64,000 nucleotides of DNA from Streptomyces sp. ALI-76-A (GTDB taxonomy: Bacteria > Actinomycetota > Actinomycetes > Streptomycetales > Streptomycetaceae). This document shows, one piece after another, positions 1 through 8,097 of this stretch. Where the stretch lies: contig NZ_JASVWB010000002.1 of NCBI RefSeq assembly GCF_030287445.1, positions 3,720,001 through 3,784,000 on the forward strand, in the 5' to 3' direction. Both the position numbers and the translations under genes were made by a program. A model generated the notes under the pieces. The model saw nothing but the letters and a program-made list of their open reading frames with translations, had not been told where the DNA came from and did not search any database. Position 1 is the stretch's first letter. Every line of letters starts with the position of its first letter.

Positions 1-231
1 GACCGGCCCGACTACGACCACGTCGACGGGGTGACCCTGCGGGCGTACGGTCTGGAGCGGGGCGCTCAGGTGTCGGTGCGGGTCGGGGGCGTGACGTTCA
101 CCGTCGTCCGCGAGGGGGATCTGCTTCGGGCCTCGTGCGGTGAGCCCCGGGCGCCCTGGGGGCTGGCCGTGGACGGGCGTGAGGTGCGGGCGGAGGCCGG
201 CACCGGGTTCCTGACGGTGGAGTGGACCTGA
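1..231 (+). CDS. C-terminal fragment of an unidentified protein (possibly a glycosidase)
   Basis: The reading frame is open from the first base and stops with TGA at 229-231, so only the last 76 or so residues are present. The piece is rich in short beta-strand-like segments (for example VSVRVGGVTF and LLRASCGEP), which would suit a C-terminal beta-sandwich of a carbohydrate-active enzyme such as a GH31 glycosidase. No catalytic residue is inside the window, so that identification is a guess. The stop overlaps the ATG of the LacI-type gene downstream (TGATG), so the two are translationally coupled and probably form a sugar-utilisation operon. Confidence 0.5.
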   Translation, partial: DRPDYDHVDGVTLRAYGLERGAQVSVRVGGVTFTVVREGDLLRASCGEPRAPWGLAVDGREVRAEAGTGFLTVEWT

Positions 232-1241
232 TGGTGAAGATCACGGACGTGGCGCGGCGCGCCGGTGTCTCCCCGAGCACCGTGTCCTACGCGCTCAGCG
301 GCAAGCGCCCCATCTCCGAGGAGACCCGGCGCCGGGTGCGGGAGGCGATCCGCGAGCTGGGCTACCGCCCGCACGCGGGCGCCCGGGCGCTGGCCAGCAG
401 CAGGTCGAACGTGCTGGCGCTGGTGGTGCCGTTACGGGCCGGCATCCATGTCCCGGTGGTGATGCAGTTCGCCGTGTCGGTCGTGACCACGGCCCGGCGC
501 CACGACCACGACGTCCTCCTGCTCACCCAGGAGGAGGGCGAGGAGGGCCTGCGCCGGGTCGCCGACACGGCCCTGGTGGACGCGCTGATCCTGATGGACG
601 TCCAGCTGCACGACCCCCGGCTGCCGCTGCTGCGCACCCTGGACCTGCCCTCGGTGATGATCGGCTTCCCCGCCTCCTCCGAGGGCCTGACCTGCATCGA
701 CCTCGACTTCAAGGCGGCCGGTGAGGTGTGTGTGGAGCATCTGGCGGGGCTCGGGCACCGGGTGGTGGCGCTCGTCGGGTCGCCGCCGGAGGTGTACGTC
801 CGGCAGACCGCGTTCGCCCAGCGCGTGGTCCAGGGCTTCACGGCCGCCGCCGACCGGCACGGGCTCGCCTCCTCGGTCCACCCGTGCGAGGCGGTCCCCG
901 GGGCGGCCCGGACCATCGCGGAGCGGCTGCTGCGCGAGCAGCCCGCGCTGACGGGCGTGGTCGTCCACAACGAGCCGCTCCTGGAGCCGCTGATCGACGC
1001 CTTCGAACAGCTGGGGCTGCGCGTGCCCGGCGATCTGTCCGTCACCGCCATCTGCCCCGACGAACTCGCCGAGTCCGTCCGCGTGCCCGTCACCTCCGTC
1101 GCCCTGCCGTCCGCCGAGGTCGGCGCCCGCGCGGTGGACCTGCTGATGCGGAAGCTGGACCGCGTGGACGTCCCGGAGGCCACCCTGCTGCCCGCCCGGC
1201 TGACGCCGCGGGCGAGCACGGTGCGCCGGGCGACCGCGTGA
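231..1241 (+). CDS. LacI-family transcriptional repressor
   Basis: A 336-residue regulator with the classical LacI layout. The N-terminal helix-turn-helix covers residues 1-25 (ITDVARRAGVSPSTVSYAL), followed by a hinge helix (GYRPHAGARALAS) and a periplasmic-binding-protein-like ligand domain to the end. The ATG at 231 overlaps the stop of the upstream gene; an in-frame GTG at 222 is possible but would put the start inside that gene. The family binds a palindromic operator and releases it on binding a sugar or sugar phosphate. The neighbouring upstream gene, possibly a glycosidase, is the likely target. A GC-rich hairpin follows the stop. Confidence 0.9.
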   Translation: MVKITDVARRAGVSPSTVSYALSGKRPISEETRRRVREAIRELGYRPHAGARALASSRSNVLALVVPLRAGIHVPVVMQFAVSVVTTARRHDHDVLLLTQEEGEEGLRRVADTALVDALILMDVQLHDPRLPLLRTLDLPSVMIGFPASSEGLTCIDLDFKAAGEVCVEHLAGLGHRVVALVGSPPEVYVRQTAFAQRVVQGFTAAADRHGLASSVHPCEAVPGAARTIAERLLREQPALTGVVVHNEPLLEPLIDAFEQLGLRVPGDLSVTAICPDELAESVRVPVTSVALPSAEVGARAVDLLMRKLDRVDVPEATLLPARLTPRASTVRRATA

Positions 1242-1266
1242 GGAGCGGCCGCGTCCGGGCATGACA

Positions 1267-1298
1267 CGGGCCCCGCCGCTCGGAAGCGACGGGGCCCG
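1267..1298. terminator. GC-rich hairpin between convergent LacI gene and ssrA
   Basis: Perfect 9-bp arms CGGGCCCCG (1267-1275) and CGGGGCCCG (1290-1298) enclose a 14-base loop. The hairpin lies between the end of the plus-strand regulator gene and the 3' end of the minus-strand tmRNA, so it can terminate both. No clear U-tract is present, as is usual in Streptomyces. Confidence 0.7.
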
Positions 1299-1333
1299 GG
1301 CCCACATGGGGTACCCGCTCAGGCGCGGGCGAG

Positions 1334-1734
1334 TGGAGATGGCGGGAATCGAACCCGCGTCCAACGGTGCAGAATCAGGGCTTCTCCGTGTGCAGTTCGC
1401 TGCGCTTTTCTCGGCCCCGGCGATCACGCGAACAAGTCGCCGACGGGCCCAGTCACTGTTTGATTTCCCTCTTCACCCCGTGACCGGGATCAAGGTTTAG
1501 TTCCCTAGCTGATGCCAGGATCCGGGTCGGGAACAGCCCCGGGCTGACACTCCCCTAGTAAGGGGCAGTCGCCTCGTTACCTAGATCAGGCAGCGAGGGC
1601 GAACTGCGTCGCCTTGGGAGAATCGCTCTTGAGAGTGGCGATTATTTTTTTCGGCCTGTGGTTTACGAGATCATGGCCGCTTCCTCGACACGCTTCCCCT
1701 GCTTCGACAGCCGCTGTCGAAACCGATCATCCCC
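1334..1734 (-). ncRNA. ssrA: tmRNA (transfer-messenger RNA)
   Basis: Read on the minus strand, the RNA begins GGGGAUGAUCGG near 1734 and ends with a T-loop (GGTTCGATTCC) and the acceptor strand CAUCUCC plus discriminator A at 1334. The seven 5' bases pair with the acceptor strand with one G-U pair. CCA is not encoded. An A-rich tract and a UAAUC sequence precede the resume codon GCC (1637-1639), as in other tmRNAs. The tag frame runs from 1639 to the UGA at 1588-1586 and reads ATLKSDSPKATQFALAA, ending in the protease-recognised LAA. With the alanine carried by tmRNA itself the tag begins AA. It acts with SmpB, encoded just upstream, to rescue stalled ribosomes. Ends are inferred from pairing, accurate to a base or two. 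Confidence 0.93.
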
Positions 1735-1834
1735 ATGTTGATTTTTCAATGAGCACACCGACCGCAGCCGGTGCTGTCGCCATCGTACGTGACCAACGCG
1801 GCCACGTGCCAGCGTATTCCCGGCGGCCGCCAGG

Positions 1835-2314
1835 TTACGCCCGCTGCTTGCGGCGCACCGCCGAGACCGCCCGCTCCGTCTCCCGGCGGTCCTGCTTCTC
1901 GCGCAGCGTCTGACGCTTGTCGTACTCCTTCTTGCCCCGCGCCAGCGCGATCTCGATCTTCGCCCGGCCGTCCTTGAAGTACAGGACGAGGGGCACGATC
2001 GTGTGACCCGTCTCCTGCGACTTGGCCGCCAGCTTGTCGATCTCCTCCCGGTGCAGCAAGAGCTTGCGCTTGCGGCGGGCGCTGTGGTTGGTCCACGTGC
2101 CCTGGCTGTACTCCGGCACGTGCACGTTGTGCAGCCACGCCTCGTTCCCGTCGAGCTGCACGAAGCCGTCGACGAGGGAGGCCCTGCCCTGACGCAGCGA
2201 CTTGACCTCGGTCCCGGTGAGGACCAGACCGGCCTCGTAGGTGTCGAGGATGAGGTAGTCGTGCCGCGCCTTCTTGTTCTGCGCGATCAGCTTGCGCCCT
2301 TTTTCCTTAGCCAT
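1835..2314 (-). CDS. smpB: SsrA-binding protein SmpB
   Basis: A 159-residue basic protein of the expected SmpB length. It shows the family signatures NKKARHDY and [15 protein letters not shown] near the N terminus, the strand region [11 protein letters not shown], and a lysine/arginine-rich tail that places tmRNA in the ribosomal A site. It binds the tRNA-like end of tmRNA and is essential for trans-translation. The ATG at 2314 (MAKEKGRK) is preferred. An in-frame ATG at 2326 would add four residues, and neither has a strong ribosome-binding site. The ssrA gene lies about 100 bases downstream on the same strand, and the S41 protease gene lies 90 bases upstream. Confidence 0.95.
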   Translation of the reverse strand: MAKEKGRKLIAQNKKARHDYLILDTYEAGLVLTGTEVKSLRQGRASLVDGFVQLDGNEAWLHNVHVPEYSQGTWTNHSARRKRKLLLHREEIDKLAAKSQETGHTIVPLVLYFKDGRAKIEIALARGKKEYDKRQTLREKQDRRETERAVSAVRRKQRA

Positions 2315-2404
2315 AGTGCCGCCCATTTTCGCACTACGCGGGGGGTGGACGGGAAGCGCATTAACGCGGGGGCTGCGCGCCGGGGGCGCCCGGCTGGACG
2401 CGGG

Positions 2405-3577
2405 CTACCGCCCCAGGCCGCTGAGGACCGTCTCGGCCCGCTCCAGGACGTGCTGCTCGGCGTCCAGGTCGGGCGTGATGCCCCGGCCGTCGACCCCGCG
2501 GCCCGAGGGGGTTCGGTAGTGCCCGACGGTCAGCTCCGCGACGGAGCCGTCGGGCAGCCGGCTCGGCATCTGCACCGAGCCCTTGCCGAAGGTGCGGGAG
2601 CCCACCACCACCGCCCGGCCGCGGTCCTGGAGGGCGCCGGTGAGCAGCTCGGCCGCGCTCATGGTGCCGCCGTCGACGAGCGCGACCAGGGGTCTGGTGG
2701 TGTCGCCGCCGGCCTCGGCGTGCAGGGCGCGCTGCTCGCCGTCGACGTCGTAGGTGGCGACCAGGCCGCCGTCGAGGAAGGCCGCGGCGGCGGTGACGGC
2801 CTCGCCGACCAGCCCGCCGGAGTTGCCGCGCAGGTCCAGGACGATCCCGGCGCCGGCCGGGGCCTGCCGTACGGCGGCCCGCACCTGGTCGCCGGAGCCC
2901 TTGGTGAAGGCGGCGACCCTGAGGACGGTGATGCCGTCGCCCAGGGTGCGCACGGTTACGTCGTCCGTGGACAGGCGGGCCCGGCGCAAGGTCTCGTGCC
3001 ACGCGCGCGTGCCGCGTTCCAGGCCCAGGCGGACGGCCGTGCCGGCGGCCGCGTCGGTGGCGTCACCGCGCAGCAGGGAGACGACGTCCGTGACCGGGCG
3101 TCCGTCGACCTTCTTCCCGTCGACGCTGCGCAGCCGGTCGCCCCGGTGGATCCCGGCGGCGTCCGCGGGCGACCCCGGCTGCACCCGGGCCACCTCGATA
3201 CGGCCGTCCCGCTCGCGCCGTGCCCACAGGCCGACGCCGGTGTACTCGCCGTCGAGGGCCTCCTCGAACTCCTCGTACTCGCCCGGGGAGTAGACCGCGC
3301 CCCAGCGGTCCCCGCTGCGGCTGACCGCGCGTTCGGCGGCCTCCATGGGGGACGTGCCGGCGGCCATGGCCTTCTCGGCGGCCTTCGCCACGTCCTCGTG
3401 GCGGCCCGCGGAGGCGGCCGAGATGGTCGGCTCGGAGGGGGATTTCCGGTCGCGCGCGTCGACTTCGGGCAGCGATCCGGTCGCCGCTCCCGCGACGAGC
3501 ACGCTCGCGAAGACCAATGTCAGGGCGGCCCCGCGGCGGACGCGGCGGGGCGGACAGAACAGGTCTCGGCCTGACAT
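2405..3577 (-). CDS. S41-family C-terminal processing protease
   Basis: A 390-residue exported protease of the CtpA/Prc type. Residues 16-36 form an N-terminal hydrophobic segment that anchors or exports it. A PDZ domain follows at about 100-185 (QPGSPADAAGIHRGDRL), then the S41 catalytic domain. The catalytic serine is Ser307 in GGTMSAAE and the base lysine is Lys332 in FGKGSVQ; LRGNSGG at about 249-255 supplies the oxyanion-type loop. The start at 3577 (MSGRDLF) avoids the unlikely upstream extension. The gene lies between ftsX (68 bases upstream) and smpB, so the five genes probably share transcripts. Substrates are unknown; cleavage of misfolded or tagged envelope proteins is typical of the family. 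Confidence 0.9.
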   Translation of the reverse strand: MSGRDLFCPPRRVRRGAALTLVFASVLVAGAATGSLPEVDARDRKSPSEPTISAASAGRHEDVAKAAEKAMAAGTSPMEAAERAVSRSGDRWGAVYSPGEYEEFEEALDGEYTGVGLWARRERDGRIEVARVQPGSPADAAGIHRGDRLRSVDGKKVDGRPVTDVVSLLRGDATDAAAGTAVRLGLERGTRAWHETLRRARLSTDDVTVRTLGDGITVLRVAAFTKGSGDQVRAAVRQAPAGAGIVLDLRGNSGGLVGEAVTAAAAFLDGGLVATYDVDGEQRALHAEAGGDTTRPLVALVDGGTMSAAELLTGALQDRGRAVVVGSRTFGKGSVQMPSRLPDGSVAELTVGHYRTPSGRGVDGRGITPDLDAEQHVLERAETVLSGLGR

Positions 3578-3645
3578 GCCGGTGAGTCTAGGACAACGCG
3601 AAGGGCCGTACGGGCGGTTGACCCGTACGGCCCTCTTGGCGTGCG

Positions 3646-4563
3646 TCACACCTTCAGGTACTTGCGCAGCGCGAAGAACGCGGCCAGCGCGGGCATCAGC
3701 AGACTCGTCGCCAGGATGAGCGGCAGCTTCGTCAGGACGGCGTCCCAGCCGATGAAGTTGATCAGGTTCATCTTCTCCGACAGGGCCAGGCCGTGGTCGA
3801 TGAGGAAGTACCGGGCGATCACCAGGAACCCGCACGCGACCGCGCCGCCGATGAGTCCGGCGACGGCCGCCTCCATGATGAACGGGGCCTGGATGTAGAA
3901 GCCCGAGGCGCCGACCAGGCGCATGATCCCGGTCTCGCGCCGCCTGCTGAACGCGGAGACGCGCACGGTGTTGACGATCAGCATCAGCGCGACGACCAGC
4001 ATCAGCGCCATCACCGCGCGGGCGGCCCAGTTCATGCCGTTCAGCAGGTCGAAGAGGTTGTCCAGCGTGCCCTTCTGGTCCTGCACGGACTGCACACCGT
4101 CACGCCCGTCGAAGGCGGTCGCGATGACCTGGTACTTCTCCGGGTCCTTCAGCTTGATGCGGTACGACTCCTGCATCTGGTCCGGCGTGAGGGAGCTGGC
4201 CAGCGGGGAGTCGCCGAACTGCTCCTTGTAGTGCTTGTACGCCTGGTCCTGCGTCTCGTACGTCACCGCCTCGACGACCGTCATCTTGTCGAGGTCGGAC
4301 TTGATCTCCTTCTTCTGCTCCTCGGTGACCGCGCCCTTGGCGCAGTTCGGGTCCGACTCGGCGTCGCTCTTGTTGCAGAGGTAGACCGAGACGTTGACCT
4401 TGTCGTACCAGTAGCCCTTCATCGTGCTGACCTGGTCGCTCATCAGGAGCGACCCGCCGAACAGGGCGAGTGACAGGGCGACGGAGACGATGACCGCGAA
4501 GGTCATCGTCAGGTTGCGGCGGAGACCCACACCGATCTCCGACAGTACGAACTGGGCGCGCAT
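3646..4563 (-). CDS. ftsX: Cell division membrane protein FtsX
   Basis: A 305-residue four-helix membrane protein of the ABC3 permease family. Transmembrane segments lie near residues 20-42, 180-202, 226-250 and 275-300. The large extracytoplasmic loop between the first two (about 45-175) is the part known in other bacteria to bind peptidoglycan hydrolases. With FtsE it forms a non-transporting ABC complex that switches on cell-wall hydrolysis during division. Motif EIGVGLRRNLTMT at the N terminus and the RRRETGIMRLVGAS stretch after helix two are family features. It begins 38 bases after the ftsE stop. Confidence 0.95.
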   Translation of the reverse strand: MRAQFVLSEIGVGLRRNLTMTFAVIVSVALSLALFGGSLLMSDQVSTMKGYWYDKVNVSVYLCNKSDAESDPNCAKGAVTEEQKKEIKSDLDKMTVVEAVTYETQDQAYKHYKEQFGDSPLASSLTPDQMQESYRIKLKDPEKYQVIATAFDGRDGVQSVQDQKGTLDNLFDLLNGMNWAARAVMALMLVVALMLIVNTVRVSAFSRRRETGIMRLVGASGFYIQAPFIMEAAVAGLIGGAVACGFLVIARYFLIDHGLALSEKMNLINFIGWDAVLTKLPLILATSLLMPALAAFFALRKYLKV

Positions 4564-4601
4564 GGCGTCTGGTTAAGCCTTTCCGTGGAGCATGTCGGTC
4601 G

Positions 4602-5291
4602 TCAGTGCTGGTAGCCGTAGACGCCGCGTGCCTGGTCGCGGACGAGGCGTCCCTTCTCCAGCTCGATGACGCGCTTGCGCATCTGGTCCACGATGTTCTG
4701 GTCGTGCGTCGCCATCAGCACGGTCGTGCCGGTCCGGTTGATCCGGTCGAGCAGCTTCATGATGCCGACGGAGGTCTGCGGGTCGAGGTTGCCGGTGGGC
4801 TCGTCGGCGATGAGCAGCTTGGGGCGGTTCACGAAGGCGCGGGCGATGGCCACGCGCTGCTGCTCACCACCGGACAGCTCACCGGGCATCCGGTCCTCCT
4901 TGCCGCCGAGCCCGACGAGGTCGAGCACCTGCGGCACGGACTTGCGGATCTCGCCCTTGGACTTGCCGATGACCTCCTGCGCGAAGGCCACGTTCTCCGC
5001 GACCGTCTTGTTCGGCAGGAGCCGGAAGTCCTGGAACACCGTCCCCAGCTGGCGCCGCATCTGCGGCACCTTCCAGTTGGACAGGCGCGCGAGGTCCTTG
5101 CCGAGGACGTGCACCTGACCGTGGCTGGTCCGCTCCTCGCGGAGCACCAGCCGCAGGAAGGTGGACTTTCCGGAGCCGGAGGACCCCACGAGGAACACGA
5201 ACTCGCCCTTCTCCACTTCCAGGGACACATCCCTGAGTGCGGGGCGGGTCTGCTTGGGGTAGACCTTGGATACGTTGTCGAATCGGATCAC
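4602..5291 (-). CDS. ftsE: Cell division ATP-binding protein FtsE
   Basis: A 229-residue ABC ATPase with every motif intact: Walker A GSSGSGKS at 36-43, Q-loop FQDFR around 86-90, signature LSGGEQQR at 139-146, Walker B LLIADEP at 159-165, and switch His196. The start is the GTG at 5291 (MIRFDNV). The frame stays open far upstream, but that extension lacks any FtsE similarity. FtsE powers the FtsX complex at the septum. It lies directly upstream of ftsX on the same strand. Confidence 0.95.
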   Translation of the reverse strand: MIRFDNVSKVYPKQTRPALRDVSLEVEKGEFVFLVGSSGSGKSTFLRLVLREERTSHGQVHVLGKDLARLSNWKVPQMRRQLGTVFQDFRLLPNKTVAENVAFAQEVIGKSKGEIRKSVPQVLDLVGLGGKEDRMPGELSGGEQQRVAIARAFVNRPKLLIADEPTGNLDPQTSVGIMKLLDRINRTGTTVLMATHDQNIVDQMRKRVIELEKGRLVRDQARGVYGYQH

Positions 5292-5514
5292 GGATGCACC
5301 ACGGGTCGCCGGGGGTAGATGAGCGTGACCATACGCGAACCGGGCAGGCGAGCGCAGGCACCGGCCGGGGTTGCGTGACAGTTGTGCGTTTTGTGCATGC
5401 CCCGTCCTTACAGGACCCCGCGCTGAATTCGGGGGAACCTGGCACAGTGGAGGGGGAACGTTCGGGTTCCCGCGGGCGTTGTGTCGATGGAACCGGTGCA
5501 AGGAGGGCGAGCGC

Positions 5515-5706
5515 ATGACGTACGACCGGCTGGTGTGCGCGAACTGCGCGGCGCCCGTGAGCGAGGGCCGGTGCCATGTGTGCCGTGCGAACCGCGAGCG
5601 GCTGCAGCAGGACAACCCTTTCGCCGGGATGAACCCCATGGCGCTGATCACTCTGCTCACCCTGCTGATCGCGGCGGTCGCGCTGCTGGCGCACCAGACC
5701 GCGTAG
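5515..5706 (+). CDS. Small zinc-ribbon protein with a C-terminal membrane helix
   Basis: A 63-residue protein starting at ATG 5515, seven to nine bases after a strong ribosome-binding site (AAGGAGG, 5500-5506). Cysteines 8, 11, 20 and 23 form a CxxC...CxxC zinc ribbon. Residues 42-61 form one hydrophobic helix, giving a tail-anchored topology with the ribbon probably cytoplasmic. It is divergent from ftsE, with about 220 bases between the starts, and ends at a strong terminator. Function is unknown; tiny zinc-ribbon membrane proteins often act as adaptors, but nothing here shows what it binds. Confidence 0.8.
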   Translation: MTYDRLVCANCAAPVSEGRCHVCRANRERLQQDNPFAGMNPMALITLLTLLIAAVALLAHQTA

Positions 5707-5728
5707 AGCACGGGGCGTACGACGCACG

Positions 5729-5761
5729 AAGGGCCCGGAGCGACATCCGCTCCGGGCCCTT
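5729..5761. terminator. Strong bidirectional hairpin terminator
   Basis: Perfect 14-bp stem, AAGGGCCCGGAGCG (5729-5742) pairing with CGCTCCGGGCCCTT (5748-5761), with loop ACATC. Its A and T ends give a U-rich tail in either direction. It separates the convergent zinc-ribbon gene and the LAETG surface-protein gene. Confidence 0.9.
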
Positions 5762-5803
5762 CACCGTCCGCCGCGCGTACGGTCCGTGAACAGTCGGCTA
5801 CCG

Positions 5804-6436
5804 TCAGGCCGCCGCGCCGCCCCGGCCGCCCATGAGGCGCGGCAGGACGCGGAAGCCGACACCGCCGGCGATCATCGTGGCGGCACCGATCACCAGGAAG
5901 GTGGTCTGCGCGGCACCGGTCTCGGCGAGCTCCTCACCGCTGCCCTGGGCCGACGTGTCGCCCGGGGTGGCGTCCGAGCCGGTGTCGGTGAGGGCCGAGG
6001 AGCCCTCCGCCTGGGCGGAGGCGCCGGAGCCGCCGTCGGGGGTGGTGTTGTTGTTCCCGCCGCCGACACCGTTGCCGTTGCCGTTCCCATTGCCGTTCCC
6101 GTTGCCATTGCCGTTCCCGTTGCCCGGGCCGGAGGTCGGGACGTCGGTCGGCTCCTCGGTGGGCTCCTCCGTGGGCTCGGTCGGCTCCTCGGTCGGCTCC
6201 TCGGTGGGCTCCTCCGTCGGCTCTTCGGTGGGCTCCTCCGTGGGCTCGTCCGTCGGGATGACGGTCGGCTCCCCGGTGGGCTCCTCGGTCGGCTCCGGGG
6301 CCGGCGTGTTGCACTCGATACCCAGGAATCCGCAGTCGTCGGCGGATGCGGCACCAGCGGCGGTCAGCGAGGCGCCGGCCGCGATCACGGCACCGGCCGC
6401 GATCCGCGCGACACGGATCCGCGTCTTCTTCGTCAT
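5804..6436 (-). CDS. LAETG-anchored cell-surface protein, sortase substrate
   Basis: A 210-residue secreted wall protein. A signal peptide ends near residue 32 (AASA before DDCGF). The middle is low complexity: about fourteen EPTEEPT-type units (residues 50-100), then a run of alternating Gly-Asn (about 104-122). A sorting signal follows: LAETG at 170-174, a hydrophobic helix (about 180-195) and a basic tail. LAxTG rather than LPxTG is the motif favoured by Streptomyces class E sortases, as on chaplins. The threonine would be joined to peptidoglycan. The Cys-containing [10 protein letters not shown] segment just after the signal is the only non-repetitive candidate functional part. A GGGGGTAG ribosome-binding site precedes ATG 6436. 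Repeat number is likely to vary between strains. Confidence 0.88.
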   Translation of the reverse strand: MTKKTRIRVARIAAGAVIAAGASLTAAGAASADDCGFLGIECNTPAPEPTEEPTGEPTVIPTDEPTEEPTEEPTEEPTEEPTEEPTEPTEEPTEEPTDVPTSGPGNGNGNGNGNGNGNGNGNGVGGGNNNTTPDGGSGASAQAEGSSALTDTGSDATPGDTSAQGSGEELAETGAAQTTFLVIGAATMIAGGVGFRVLPRLMGGRGGAAA

Positions 6437-6740
6437 GTGGTTGCTACCCCCAGTAGCTCATCGTCAGTGAGGCGGCGCTCGGGGCCGTGATCGACGGAGG
6501 GGGTCAGCTGCAACTCAAGCCCCCCGGTTCACATGCGCCCCAGAGATACGCATGCCGCGCCTCACCATTCCCACTTTTCATACCAACGTCAAGGCCGTTG
6601 CGCGGGCAATGTCCGTCTAAGGGATCTTTGCCGGACATTGAAGTGTGTGAGTGTGATGTAAAACCCAGACATCGGGCCCACTTCCGGGCGCACACAAGGC
6701 AACTGCCGCCACGGGGGCGGCAGTTGCCTTGTCGACAAAC
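6437..6740. other. Intergenic spacer: promoter side of the LAETG gene and prfB terminator
   Basis: Apart from the hairpin listed at 6694-6732 I find no gene here. The part nearest 6436 must hold the minus-strand promoter of the surface-protein gene. It contains a relatively AT-rich patch around 6560-6660, unusual for this chromosome and consistent with promoter DNA. Confidence 0.5.
6694..6732 (-). terminator. Terminator of prfB
   Basis: A perfect 17-bp stem, ACAAGGCAACTGCCGCC (6694-6710) with GGCGGCAGTTGCCTTGT (6716-6732), and loop ACGGG. It begins nine bases beyond the prfB stop on the minus strand. Confidence 0.9.
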
Positions 6741-7847
6741 TTACTTCTCGGTCTGCTTGCGCCAGCGAATTCCGGCCTCGAGGAATCCGTCGATCTCGCC
6801 GTTGAACACGGCCTCGGGATTTCCGACCTCGTAGTCGGTGCGCAGGTCCTTGACCATCTGGTACGGGTGCAGCACGTACGAACGCATCTGGTTTCCCCAG
6901 GAGTTGCCGCCGTCGCCCTTGAGGGCGTTCATCTTGGCCTGTTCCTCCTGGCGGCGGCGCTCCAGGAGCTTGGCCTGGAGGACGTTCATCGCGGTCGCCT
7001 TGTTCTGGATCTGCGAGCGCTCGTTCTGGCAGGAGACGACGATGCCGGTGGGGAGGTGGGTCAGGCGCACCGCGGAGTCGGTGGTGTTGACGCCCTGGCC
7101 GCCGGGGCCGGAGGACCGGTAGACGTCCACCCGCAGCTCGGACTCGTCGATCTCGATGTGGTCGGTCTGCTCGACCACGGGAAGCACCTCGACACCCGCG
7201 AAGGAGGTCTGGCGACGCCCCTGGTTGTCGAAGGGCGAGATCCGCACGAGCCGGTGGGTGCCCTGTTCGACGGAGAGGGTGCCGTAGGCGTACGGGATCT
7301 GCACGGCGAAGGTGGTCGACTTGATGCCGGCCTCTTCGGCGTACGACGTCTCGTAGATCTCGGTCTTGTAGCCGTGCTGCTCGGCCCAGCGCAGGTACAT
7401 GCGCTGGAGCTTCTCGGCGAAGTCCGCGGCGTCGACGCCGCCGGCCTCGGCGCGGATGTTGACGAGCGCCTCGCGCGCGTCGTACTCACCGCTCAGCAGC
7501 GTGCGGACCTCCATCTCGTCCAGCGCCTTCTTGACGGCGACGAGCTCGGACTCGGCCTCGGCCTTGGTGTCCGGGTCGTCCTCCTCCTCGGCCATCTCGA
7601 ACAGCACGGAGAGATCGTCGATCCGTCCGCGCAGCGTCTCCGCCTTCCTCACCTCGGCCTGGAGGTGGGAGAGCTTGCTGGTGATCTTCTGCGCCTCGTC
7701 CGGGTTGTCCCACAGGGACGGCGCGGCTGCCTGCTCCTCGAGCACGGCGATGTCTGCCCTCAGCTTGTCGAGGTCCAGAACGGCCTCGATCGACTCCATG
7801 GTCGAGGAGAGGGACTTGAGCTCTTCGGATACATCGACGACTGCCAC
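6741..7847 (-). CDS. prfB: Peptide chain release factor 2
   Basis: A 368-residue class I release factor. The tripeptide SPF at 204-206 selects UGA/UAA stop codons, and GGQ at 249-251 triggers peptidyl-tRNA hydrolysis. Both are intact. The reading frame is continuous, so the programmed +1 frameshift used in E. coli prfB is absent, as usual in actinobacteria. The start is GTG 7847 ([10 protein letters not shown]). GGAGG sits only one base before it, an unusually short spacing, but the family length supports this start. The pkaB kinase gene ends 250 bases upstream. Confidence 0.96.
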   Translation of the reverse strand: MAVVDVSEELKSLSSTMESIEAVLDLDKLRADIAVLEEQAAAPSLWDNPDEAQKITSKLSHLQAEVRKAETLRGRIDDLSVLFEMAEEEDDPDTKAEAESELVAVKKALDEMEVRTLLSGEYDAREALVNIRAEAGGVDAADFAEKLQRMYLRWAEQHGYKTEIYETSYAEEAGIKSTTFAVQIPYAYGTLSVEQGTHRLVRISPFDNQGRRQTSFAGVEVLPVVEQTDHIEIDESELRVDVYRSSGPGGQGVNTTDSAVRLTHLPTGIVVSCQNERSQIQNKATAMNVLQAKLLERRRQEEQAKMNALKGDGGNSWGNQMRSYVLHPYQMVKDLRTDYEVGNPEAVFNGEIDGFLEAGIRWRKQTEK

Positions 7848-8097
7848 GCCTCCAGCCTAACGGCTCCGCCAGGCGGGCAGCTCCGACGACCACGGCTCAC
7901 CCCTGCCCCGCCACGGCCGTACCCGCCCGCCCGGGGGCTACGCCCCGATCCCCGCGGCCGACCGGGACGGGCCACGGCGGCTCCATTCCTTCGTCCGCCG
8001 GAGCCGGACCGGCAGCGGGTCTTCCTGGCCGACCGGGCCTGACGCGGAGCCCTCTGGACCCGGGCGTCGGGCGCCAGGGGGTCGCGCCGCTGCCGGG

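Noticed and set aside
6741..7847. Search for a programmed +1 frameshift in prfB
   Set aside because: The reading frame is continuous from start to stop, with no in-frame UGA near codon 25.
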